8,390 nt of DNA from Patescibacteria group bacterium UBA5187 (GCA_002413065.1 DHWH01000036.1:1-8390), one strand, 5' to 3'; shown: positions 1 to 5,719, numbered from the stretch's first letter. Numbers and translations: made by a program. Notes: generated by a model not told the origin, from the letters alone.

Positions 1-62
1 TTGAATACTAAACGTGGGTACGCATAAAAAATCCCGACCATCAGGTAGATACCGCCGACCAC
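1..62 (-). CDS. Possible N-terminus of a membrane protein, cut by the window edge
   Basis: After the phosphatase stop, one minus-strand frame stays open to the window edge and reads as a hydrophobic stretch (VVVGGIYLMVGIFYAYPRLVF), like a first membrane helix. Possible starts are a GTG at 60-62 or an ATG at 39-41. Neither has a Shine-Dalgarno sequence or a clear -10 box. At about 20 codons this could be chance, and the family cannot be named. Confidence 0.18.
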   Translation of the reverse strand, partial: MVGGIYLMVGIFYAYPRLVF

Positions 63-87
63 AACTTTAGCGGATTATGGATGCGAG

Positions 88-969
88 TTATGCGACCAAT
101 CGATATATCACCCCGTCGGTCAAATCATTATTACTTGGAATAATGATTTCCGCCGACAGTTTACGGGCAATCGCAACGTACACCGACTGCCCTGTTACAA
201 AATTGTCCGCATAGCCGGGATCTTTCGGATACAGTTTCTTCAATGCTTCAATCGGAGTTTTTCGGAGGACATTCAAAAATCCCACATATGCTTGCATACC
301 AATTCTGATCGGATGATTGGGCGTGTCATTGGTATCGAATACAAAACCGAGATGCGGACCGACAGTCAAAATGAAATCGAGAACCCCGGTCACAAAAACG
401 ATCGGCACTTTTTGGCTCACATCAATTTCTTTCGAAAGATACGCATCGAGCTTTTCCCAATTCATCACAGTGTCAGTCGAGAACATTTTTCTCAAAAATT
501 TGACTCCGAATGGTATTTTTTTAAAATCAATTAGATGATCCGGATCCCCCGTTACGACCTCAGTGCTTCCTCCGCCGATATTCATGGCCGCAAAGACAAC
601 ATCTTTCGGGACAATGCTTACGAAGCCTTCGTACAAATACCGCGCTTCCTCGTCCTGCGAAATAATTTGAATAGTGTGACCGGAGAGATCCCTGACAGCT
701 GAAACAAACTCCTTCGCATTGTGTGCCTTTCTCAGAATTTCGGTGCCAAGTATCTGAAGTTTTGAGACGTTGTGGATCTTATTCGTATTGAGACACCCGG
801 CCAGAATCTGTATATTTCGCTGAATCGTTTCCGGAGCTATCGTTTCATGCTCACCCAGGTTCGCTTCAGAATATCTCTTGTAGTGAAGGGATTTTTTACT
901 CGTGCCTTCAACCTCAAAAATATAATGTTTGAGGCTTTGGGTTCCAATGTCGATAATGGAGAGATTCAT
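88..969 (-). CDS. Ppx/GppA-family exopolyphosphatase / guanosine pentaphosphatase, short form
   Basis: A 293-residue member of the Ppx/GppA branch of the ASKHA (actin-like ATPase) fold. The family removes terminal phosphates from polyphosphate or from pppGpp in the cytoplasm. Visible motifs in order are the first phosphate loop DIGTQS (7-12), LGTEILRKAHNAKEF (74-88), the catalytic acidic segment IISQDEEAR (102-110) and the second phosphate loop NIGGGSTEVV (130-139). Its length fits the core two-domain form. The C-terminal helical extension that brings E. coli Ppx to about 510 residues is absent. Two positions depart from the usual family pattern: DIGSNS is DIGTQS, and ISGxEEAR is ISQDEEAR. 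The ATG at 967-969 puts the phosphate loop at residue 7, as in homologues, and fits the promoter just upstream. Whether polyphosphate or pppGpp is the substrate cannot be read from sequence. Confidence 0.87.
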   Translation of the reverse strand: MNLSIIDIGTQSLKHYIFEVEGTSKKSLHYKRYSEANLGEHETIAPETIQRNIQILAGCLNTNKIHNVSKLQILGTEILRKAHNAKEFVSAVRDLSGHTIQIISQDEEARYLYEGFVSIVPKDVVFAAMNIGGGSTEVVTGDPDHLIDFKKIPFGVKFLRKMFSTDTVMNWEKLDAYLSKEIDVSQKVPIVFVTGVLDFILTVGPHLGFVFDTNDTPNHPIRIGMQAYVGFLNVLRKTPIEALKKLYPKDPGYADNFVTGQSVYVAIARKLSAEIIIPSNNDLTDGVIYRLVA

Positions 970-975
970 GTCACC

Positions 976-1005
976 ATACTATCAGATACAAAACCGAAGT
1001 TTCAA
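976..1005 (-). promoter_or_regulatory. Promoter of the Ppx/GppA gene, probably giving a leaderless mRNA
   Basis: On the minus strand there is a -35 box TTGAAA (1000-1005), an 18-base spacer and a -10 box TAGTAT (976-981) preceded by TGA, an extended -10. Six bases (GGTGAC) separate the -10 from the ATG, so the expected transcription start falls on or next to the A of ATG. GGTGAC could instead act as a weak, very close Shine-Dalgarno. The gene is therefore probably not dependent on readthrough from the sortase gene 92 bases upstream. Confidence 0.6.
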
Positions 1006-1061
1006 TTAATATTGTCGGCATATGTTCTCGGATGATCGCGGTAGCGAAGTATTCGGCGTCC

Positions 1062-3050
1062 CTATTCTTTATCTGTAAATACTACGAGCCGCCTAGAATA
1101 CGTTTTGGAAACTCTATTCCAGACCCCTCCGCAGGTAATGAGGTTGAGGTGCGCCTTTCCATCAGCCGACGCAAATATATCCGAGGCATCCTCATTTTCG
1201 CCATACATTCGGACTTCGTGCACCACGAAAGAAATGGACTTCCCTTCTTCATCTTCAACATATACCTTGTCCCCTTTTTGCAAAAGATGTAAGTCGTCAA
1301 AAACTGCAGGGGTATTATTCTTCCAGCCAAAATGTCCGTCGATAACGGAACTTCCTTTTTCACCCGGCCACGGTCCGAGTTCGAACCACGCGACATAAGC
1401 GGGGTTTTTGGGCACATCCATTATTCCGTCTGATGTAATCCCTGCGTGACCCACCATGGCATCAACATTAATTCTTGGAATCTTGAGATGAATCCAGGAT
1501 TCTAAAGTGTCATTCGGGTTTTGGAGAATCTTGCTGTTGACTGGTGGAATAATTTCTCCTCCGGGAGGAAGTCCTGTCTTGGGGAGACCAGGAGCAGAGA
1601 CTCGAACGTCAGCGAATGCAGAAGCCACAGCCGCAAGACCATTCGCCTTAGCGATAACCGTAGCAACATTTCTGGTCGAAACCGTAATATTCATCTGGCA
1701 TGTGTAAATCCATGTTTCAGTACTCTCAAGCAAGTGGTTGCCATTAATATCGCCGGATGGAATGGAAACCGGAGCACATGTGTCGTCAGTGACAACGACA
1801 TCGCTTAACGTAAGGACTCCCGGGTTGGTTACTACATACGTATAGGTAACATCACCGCCCCCGAATGGAAATGGGGTCAAGCGGCTTGGCATTTTTGAAA
1901 TGCTGACCGAAGGCACCCTGACTCTGCTTCCTGAACTGTGACTGCTACTTATTGAAGATGTGACAACTGGTGTCGAAGTAGCCACAATACTCGTGTTGAC
2001 GATCGTACAAATCTTACTGGTAGCGGCGACAAGCGTTATACTTCCGCTTGGCGCACAATCATCAGTAAAGGTTTGGTTGAAAGCAGAATTTGCGCCCTCA
2101 CTTATCACATAGGTTCCCGCTGAAAGCGTATAAGAAGTTCCGAGCGACGGAGTTCCGCTTGCCGGACTTCCGGCAACGTCAGTTCCGGCAAGTTTTACAT
2201 GAACGAGAAAGTCGGCAGGAACTGCCGTGGTGGTCGTACTATTAACAACAGACTTGACGACATGGAGAGTCGCCGTAGTCGGAGCGGGAGCCGAGCATGT
2301 CGGTCTGGTAATCGTGTCTGTATCGCTTGTAATTACCCCACCGAAAGCCAGTGCCCTTCCTATCCAAGTTACTGTACTGCCTATCGTTATACCCGAAGCA
2401 TCAACGTCAGTTCCGGCGAATGTGGAATTTGCACCAAGAGTCGTGGCTGCAGTTGGAGTCCAAAACACATCACAGGCTTGTGATGCTCCACCGGATAATG
2501 TGATCACTGAATTGGCTGGCGCATTAAGGGCGCCATCCATCCTAAAGATATAAGTCCCGCCGGTAGAAAGCGTAATCCCTGTTCCGATAGATACGGCGCC
2601 GGTAATACAGTAGACTCCAGGAATGAGCGGCTGGGACAAACTGCTTAAATCAGTTGCGGATCCGAAATTAAAATTCGGGCCAGGGTCACACGGCTCGGCA
2701 TTGAGACTCGTTAGCAGACTTCCTTGATGTGTTCCTCCTGCAGTATAGGCTCCATCAGCCACATGTTGTGTACCATTTAATGTTGGTGGTACTCCGGGCC
2801 CTGTGGTATATCCGAGATCCCCGGTAATCGTTGTTGCCGCAGTGTTAGTAAATGTACTGGCAAGAACTGCGAAGTTATCAGCCGGCAAAAATGTTCCAGA
2901 TGCAGCGGCAGAGACAGACTGTAGACCTGTCATTGACACAATATTTTTGAACCCATTGGATCCCCATAGGGCAAGAACGGCAATCAATCCAAGAAGGCTA
3001 ACCCCTAAAACAAGCCCTCCAGCTCCTCTAATTGTGGTGGACTTTTCCAT
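1062..3050 (-). CDS. Surface fusion protein: DUF3494 ice-binding-like domain, prealbumin-like and DUF11-like modules, LPKTG motif, class F sortase
   Basis: A 662-residue exported protein. Order of parts: a membrane segment or signal (11-31) with a possible signal-peptidase site near VSA-AAS (46-50); a DUF3494 beta-solenoid (about 52-250, opening LPADNFAVLAST with the typical TTITGDLG); a SpaA/prealbumin-like module (260-353); a Ser/Thr-rich linker (354-378); a DUF11-like module (380-484, with VTYTYVVTNPG and VVVTDDTC); LPKTG (489-493); a Pro-rich linker; and a class F sortase (about 517-662). The sortase looks active: H573 in VIDGHFGW, C640 in LITCGG, R653/R654 in SRRLVV. Sortases cut LPxTG between T and G and join the acyl end to an amine acceptor, normally on a separate substrate; here motif and enzyme share one chain. 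It starts 12 bases after the preceding gene with no Shine-Dalgarno, so translational coupling is likely. Ice binding is not implied, since many DUF3494 proteins are probably adhesins. Confidence 0.88.
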   Translation of the reverse strand: MEKSTTIRGAGGLVLGVSLLGLIAVLALWGSNGFKNIVSMTGLQSVSAAASGTFLPADNFAVLASTFTNTAATTITGDLGYTTGPGVPPTLNGTQHVADGAYTAGGTHQGSLLTSLNAEPCDPGPNFNFGSATDLSSLSQPLIPGVYCITGAVSIGTGITLSTGGTYIFRMDGALNAPANSVITLSGGASQACDVFWTPTAATTLGANSTFAGTDVDASGITIGSTVTWIGRALAFGGVITSDTDTITRPTCSAPAPTTATLHVVKSVVNSTTTTAVPADFLVHVKLAGTDVAGSPASGTPSLGTSYTLSAGTYVISEGANSAFNQTFTDDCAPSGSITLVAATSKICTIVNTSIVATSTPVVTSSISSSHSSGSRVRVPSVSISKMPSRLTPFPFGGGDVTYTYVVTNPGVLTLSDVVVTDDTCAPVSIPSGDINGNHLLESTETWIYTCQMNITVSTRNVATVIAKANGLAAVASAFADVRVSAPGLPKTGLPPGGEIIPPVNSKILQNPNDTLESWIHLKIPRINVDAMVGHAGITSDGIMDVPKNPAYVAWFELGPWPGEKGSSVIDGHFGWKNNTPAVFDDLHLLQKGDKVYVEDEEGKSISFVVHEVRMYGENEDASDIFASADGKAHLNLITCGGVWNRVSKTYSRRLVVFTDKE
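1572..1586 (-). other. Sortase sorting motif LPKTG inside the fusion protein
   Basis: Codons CTC CCC AAG ACA GGA encode LPKTG at residues 489-493. A standard sorting signal is followed by a hydrophobic helix and a basic tail. Here it is followed by LPPGGEIIPPV and then the sortase domain, so the enzyme takes the place of the usual tail. The motif sits about 25 residues before the sortase fold, in a flexible Pro/Gly-rich linker. Confidence 0.85.
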
Positions 3051-3062
3051 ATATTTTATTTA

Positions 3063-4226
3063 TTACCGTTGTGCACGTATATAAGCCCAGGTAACTGGAC
3101 CGAAGTTTCCGAGAGCCGGATTGATCCCTGCATTCGCCTGGAATTCAGCCAGTGCCGCACGGGTCAAGAATCCAAAGTAACCGGTTGCGCCCACTTGAGC
3201 CAAAGCACGGGCCTTTCCGCCTTTATTTTGAGAAATCAAAAACTGCTGGAGAATCGTTACATCGCTATTGGTATTTCCCTTCGAAAGATTGATTGCGATC
3301 GTGCGGACTGCCTGTCCAAAAGTATTGGCTGACGCAGGAGCCATAATGAGAGGATTGTTATTTACAGCCCTAGTTGGAATTACAGGCACCGATACAGAAC
3401 CTGAGGATGCTGAGGCCGAGATAGGAGTCACTACAGGGGCAGGGGTAGGAACTGGAGCAGAAGCCGATCCGGAAGGAGCGGTGACCTGGTTCGAATCCAA
3501 AGTAACCGCGCTCTGAGCCAAAGCTCTGCCATTCAATTGTGCTCCGGTGTTTAACACGACTGCCGTTTGATCCAATATATTTCCATTGAAGACGGCTGTA
3601 GTACCAATGGTCGTCTGACCGGCAACAACCCAGAAGATATTGCCTGGCTGGGCTCCACCGCTCAAAATAACCTTCGCACCTGAGCTCACCGTGAGAGTCT
3701 GTGCGATCTGGAAGATCCAGACATCATTGACACTGCCGGAGAGAGTAACGTCCGTCGGGATCGTCAGGCCAGTACCCCATTTATACACACCGGGGGCAAG
3801 CGTCAGACCGCCGATATTTCCGGCACCGAGTTCGGTAACCGTAGACGCACGACCTGCGGCATCAGTGTATGCATTCTGCATATCGAGTACTGCAGTGGTC
3901 AGCTTAGCCGAAGTTGGATCCGCGTATGTGGAGGCGTAGACTTTTCCAGTCACCAGTGCTGACGTGGAAAATGCGCCCGCCGCAGGGAGAGTAAGGGCAA
4001 ATCCTGTTACGTATGTTGCTGCTGCCGGACTAAGTCCGAGATCCCCGACAATGGAGGTGGCTCCCGTGCTTGAGATGCCTGTTTTTGCCAAAATCACAAA
4101 GTTACCCGCTGATCCAAGTTTTACTGCCGCCGGACCAGCCGCAAGGACGAGGACGGGTGCAATGAGGCCCATAAAGAGAAAAACGGCCAATACGTTTAGT
4201 ATTTGGCCTCTATTGAATTGTTTCAT
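3063..4226 (-). CDS. Secreted DUF3494 (ice-binding-like) protein with C-terminal peptidoglycan-binding domain
   Basis: With the ATG at 4224-4226 this is a 387-residue exported protein. It has a basic N-terminus (MKQFNRGQ), a hydrophobic core and a likely signal-peptidase site around VLAA-GPA. The DUF3494 domain follows directly (KLGSAGNFVILAKTG, TSIVGDLGLSP, GVYKWGTGLTI, GNIFWVVAGQTTIGT), about 215 residues of predicted beta-solenoid. Then comes a Pro/Ser/Ala/Val-rich low-complexity linker of about 60 residues and a PG_binding_1-like domain of about 75 residues (LSKGNTNSDVTILQQFL, GATGYFGFLTRAALAEFQ, FGPVTWAYI). The last domain should hold the protein to the cell wall non-covalently. There is no cysteine and no LPxTG motif. 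An in-frame GTG at 4239-4241 would add MIQKH; I prefer the ATG because it gives a normal signal peptide. It is the first gene of the surface operon. Role inferred: surface adhesin, or ice or matrix binding. Confidence 0.88.
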   Translation of the reverse strand: MKQFNRGQILNVLAVFLFMGLIAPVLVLAAGPAAVKLGSAGNFVILAKTGISSTGATSIVGDLGLSPAAATYVTGFALTLPAAGAFSTSALVTGKVYASTYADPTSAKLTTAVLDMQNAYTDAAGRASTVTELGAGNIGGLTLAPGVYKWGTGLTIPTDVTLSGSVNDVWIFQIAQTLTVSSGAKVILSGGAQPGNIFWVVAGQTTIGTTAVFNGNILDQTAVVLNTGAQLNGRALAQSAVTLDSNQVTAPSGSASAPVPTPAPVVTPISASASSGSVSVPVIPTRAVNNNPLIMAPASANTFGQAVRTIAINLSKGNTNSDVTILQQFLISQNKGGKARALAQVGATGYFGFLTRAALAEFQANAGINPALGNFGPVTWAYIRAQR

Positions 4227-4301
4227 ATGTTTTTGTATCACTTATTAGTAGTTAAGATGTACTGAGCTTGCGTGAGTTATATCATTCCAACGAGGTGGAG
4301 G

Positions 4302-4329
4302 AGATAACGTCTGATGTATATCGTTATCT
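4302..4329. repeat. Perfect 8-bp inverted repeat in the leader of the surface operon
   Basis: AGATAACG (4302-4309) and CGTTATCT (4322-4329) are exact reverse complements around a 12-base loop. The element lies between the candidate promoter (4449-4457) and the first surface gene (4226), so it could fold in the 5' leader RNA or serve as an operator. No T-run follows it on the minus strand, so it is not an obvious terminator. No known riboswitch is recognised. Confidence 0.5.
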
Positions 4330-4349
4330 AGGCGTTAGAATAAATTGTA

Positions 4350-4430
4350 TTAATAATAAGGAGAAAGGGTCGACCTTGCGGATTGCATGATAGATACGGA
4401 GAAAGTATTATCCAGAATCCTTTGATTCAT
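4350..4430 (-). CDS. Possible 26-codon upstream reading frame in the surface-operon leader
   Basis: It starts at an ATG 18 bases after the -10 box and reads MNQRILDNTFSVSIMQSARS and six more residues, then TAA. There is no Shine-Dalgarno and no recognisable leader-peptide pattern such as a run of one amino acid. It may be chance. It is recorded only because of its place directly behind the promoter. Confidence 0.15.
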   Translation of the reverse strand: MNQRILDNTFSVSIMQSARSTLSPYY

Positions 4431-4448
4431 CTTCAATATCTTGCTTTT

Positions 4449-4457
4449 ATTATAACA
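4449..4457 (-). promoter_or_regulatory. Extended -10 promoter for the surface operon
   Basis: On the minus strand the sequence TGTTATAAT is a TGn extension followed by a consensus TATAAT box. No good -35 hexamer stands 16-18 bases upstream, which is tolerable for an extended -10 promoter. Transcription would begin near 4442 and leave an untranslated leader of about 215 bases before the first surface gene. Confidence 0.45.
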
Positions 4458-4471
4458 CACTCCAATTAGCA

Positions 4472-4504
4472 AATAATGCTCTCCGCCGACAGTTTGCGGG
4501 CTAT
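4472..4504. repeat. 33-base echo of the 3' end of the Ppx/GppA gene (139-171)
   Basis: Compared by eye, 29 of 33 bases match positions 139-171 in the same orientation, with an unbroken 14-base core (TCCGCCGACAGTTT). On the minus strand the echo would read TIARKLSAESII in the phosphatase frame (IARKLSAEIII in the intact gene), then a stop. It may be a remnant of a second phosphatase copy or chance; the match does not extend on either side. Confidence 0.35.
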
Positions 4505-4641
4505 TGTAAAGAGGCCTTGCGCACATCCTGAGCCTGAATCGAACCATCAATATTGGCGTGCAGTGCGCTCCCATCGATCGCAGTCACCGTACCTTGGAAT
4601 ATTCCCACTGGAACGGCGGCGAAGATGGCCTCCTGGCATTG
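4501..4641 (-). other. Protein-like open frame without a good start, possibly a decayed gene end
   Basis: Between a TGA at 4642-4644 and a TAG at 4501-4503 the minus strand reads 46 codons with a coherent make-up (VGIFQGTVTAIDG, then ALHANIDGSIQAQDV). There is no ATG; a GTG at 4606-4608 is the only likely start and has no Shine-Dalgarno. The alternating small, hydrophobic and Asp/Asn-Gly residues recall a beta-rich exported protein. It could be the last piece of a lost gene. It competes with an equally plausible frame on the other strand. Confidence 0.2.
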
Positions 4642-4740
4642 TCATACAAACCCCTGAATGAAGAAGGTATTGTGGGCGATGCGATAGATCCAGAAGGAAA
4701 ATTTCAGGGATGTATCGAAATTCATGTATCTTACGTGTAG
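4510..4740 (+). other. Protein-like open frame on the opposite strand, possibly a gene remnant
   Basis: From a stop at 4507 this frame stays open to TAG at 4738-4740. The last 45 codons have a sensible composition (EYSHWNGGEDGLLALSYKPL, then DPEGKFQGCIEIHVSYV). The only in-frame start of note is a GTG at 4558, without a ribosome-binding site or a nearby -10 box. No family is recognised. It overlaps the minus-strand frame above, so at most one is likely to have been coding. Confidence 0.2.
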
Positions 4741-4752
4741 ACTTTGTCTTCT

Positions 4753-5037
4753 TTATTCCCCGATCTTCCAAATTCCCTTTTCCAAGAAAGCCTCTATTGT
4801 TTGACGTCCTGCTTTGTTGATCAAGTTTGAATGAGAGATTTTATTATTCTTTGCGAAATCCCTCAATGTGATAATCTTTTTCCCTTCCAAATATGCCAAA
4901 CGCTTGTGGTAGCTGTTCGTAAGTGCTTTTCCTACTATTTCTTGCATGGTAGTCGTCATACCTTTTTCGTCGAACTCCTTGTAGTACCTATCCCGAAGTA
5001 TATTGATCTTATTGAATATTGCGTTTGTCTTAGGCAT
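4753..5037 (-). CDS. Small protein with a C-terminal helix-turn-helix-like domain
   Basis: A 94-residue basic, soluble protein. The N-terminal half is charged and helical (IFNKINILRDRYYKEFDEKG). The C-terminal half (about 48-93) reads YLEGKKIITLRDFAKNNKIS, then HSNLINKAGRQTIEAFLEKGIWKIG. This has the layout of an excisionase/MerR-like helix-turn-helix: 'theta-LRDFAKNN' as the first helix, 'SHSNLINKAGR' as a recognition helix, and a closing beta-hairpin with 'KGIWKIG'. From memory, similar tails occur in hypothetical proteins of Parcubacteria; I cannot confirm this. DNA binding is inferred. The ATG at 5035-5037 has no Shine-Dalgarno. The gene stands alone, 90 bases after rlmH on the same strand, so it may be read from the rlmH transcript or from the weak promoter at 5084-5092. 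Confidence 0.65.
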   Translation of the reverse strand: MPKTNAIFNKINILRDRYYKEFDEKGMTTTMQEIVGKALTNSYHKRLAYLEGKKIITLRDFAKNNKISHSNLINKAGRQTIEAFLEKGIWKIGE

Positions 5038-5083
5038 ATACCGTTAAGTACAGGCCGTATAGAGTTTTACCAGACTTTGGACA

Positions 5084-5092
5084 TGTATAGCA
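5084..5092 (-). promoter_or_regulatory. Weak extended -10 candidate upstream of the helix-turn-helix gene
   Basis: TGCTATACA on the minus strand matches the TGn extension plus a TATACA box, 46 bases before the ATG at 5037. No -35 box is visible. It is a low-information match. Confidence 0.25.
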
Positions 5093-5127
5093 GACTAAGA
5101 AATAGTACTATCCCATAGTGGTATCTT

Positions 5128-5574
5128 TCAATGATGATATTTCTCCCCTCTCATGATCGTACACGCTCTGTAAATCTGCTCGGCAAGAATCAATCGCACT
5201 ATCTGGTGTGGAAACGTCAGTTTTGAAAGCGAAAGGATCATCTGAGCTTTTAGCCTGATGGCTTCAGTAAGTCCATACGAACCTCCGATGATACATATGA
5301 GTGATATTACACTTTCATTCATGCGCCCCTGGATGAATTCTGCAAACTTCGCTGATGCGAGTTCCTTGCCTGTTTCATCGAGAGCTACGATATACGCATG
5401 ATCTTCCCGTTCAATCGCCTTGATCAACGCTTTTTCTTCCGATTTCTCGTCCCCTGCAGGAATGTAACACCATTCGATCGGCAAGTAATGCGAAATGCGA
5501 TTAGTATATTCCGTGACCAATTCATGAGCCGAAAAATCTTTTTCTTTGCCAATGGCGATAATGAGGAGTTTCAT
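5128..5574 (-). CDS. rlmH: 23S rRNA (pseudouridine-1915 N3)-methyltransferase RlmH
   Basis: A 148-residue SPOUT-class (alpha/beta knot) methyltransferase that uses S-adenosylmethionine to methylate N3 of pseudouridine 1915 in helix 69 of 23S rRNA, on the assembled ribosome. Family marks are MKLLIIAIGK at the N-terminus, YIVALDETGKELASAKFA (61-78), the cofactor-knot sequence IIGGSYGL (95-102), the knot segment LSLSKLTFPHQIVR (114-127), and the C-terminal RGEKYHH, the conserved 'RGEPYH' tail. It is slightly shorter than the usual 155-160 residues, with no key motif missing. The ATG at 5572-5574 is the only sensible start; it has no Shine-Dalgarno. It lies 27 bases downstream of tRNA-His on the same strand and is probably released from a joint transcript by tRNA 3' processing. 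It ends in TGA. Confidence 0.95.
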   Translation of the reverse strand: MKLLIIAIGKEKDFSAHELVTEYTNRISHYLPIEWCYIPAGDEKSEEKALIKAIEREDHAYIVALDETGKELASAKFAEFIQGRMNESVISLICIIGGSYGLTEAIRLKAQMILSLSKLTFPHQIVRLILAEQIYRACTIMRGEKYHH

Positions 5575-5601
5575 ATGTGAAAATTAAATCAAATTGATCT
5601 T

Positions 5602-5676
5602 TGGGGTGCCCAGCGGGAATCGGACCCGCAACGCCAGTTCCACAAACTGGGGTTTTACCACTAAACTATGGGCACC
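5602..5676 (-). tRNA. tRNA-His (anticodon GTG)
   Basis: A complete cloverleaf: acceptor stem GGTGCCCA with TGGGCACC, including the histidine-specific G-1:C73 pair; D stem GTTT/AAAC; anticodon stem CCAGT/ACTGG with loop TTGTGGA, which reads GTG; T stem GCGGG/CCCGC; and an encoded CCA at 5602-5604. The T loop is TCCGATT, so position 55 is C where T is nearly universal. Confidence 0.95.
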
Positions 5677-5719
5677 ATGTAACATACACTCCACTAACCA
5701 CTCTAAGCTCTTCCCAGAT

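Larger units (their letters stand above)
4227..4752. other. Intergenic region without a convincing gene (526 bases)
   Basis: No recognisable gene lies between the surface operon and the small helix-turn-helix gene. What can be seen is listed separately: a promoter, an inverted repeat, an echo of the phosphatase 3' end, and open frames on both strands. There is also a weak A/T-rich hairpin at 4700-4722 (arms AATTTC and GAAATT, 11-base loop) downstream of the helix-turn-helix gene. It lacks a clean T-run, so I do not call it a terminator. Confidence 0.6.

Noticed and set aside
1..9. First nine bases (TTGAATACT) are the reverse complement of 8258-8266
   Set aside because: Nine bases is within chance for a window this size; it is not evidence of terminal inverted repeats or circularity.
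1082..3084. Several plus-strand and secondary minus-strand frames of 66 to 111 codons over the surface genes
   Set aside because: They are shadows of long genes with clear domains; none has a recognisable motif or start signal.
4642..4644. In-frame TGA read as glycine to join two frames on the minus strand
   Set aside because: rlmH and the adenosyltransferase both end at TGA at the expected family length, so TGA is a normal stop here.
4547..4771. 74-codon minus-strand frame across the intergenic region
   Set aside because: Its translation is arginine-rich and lacks protein-like character, and it overlaps the end of the helix-turn-helix gene in another frame.
5095..5127. Palindromic ATAGTACTAT and ACTAT-GGG-ATAGT hairpin just after rlmH
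   Set aside because: The stem is five A/T-rich pairs with no T-run, below what I would call a terminator.
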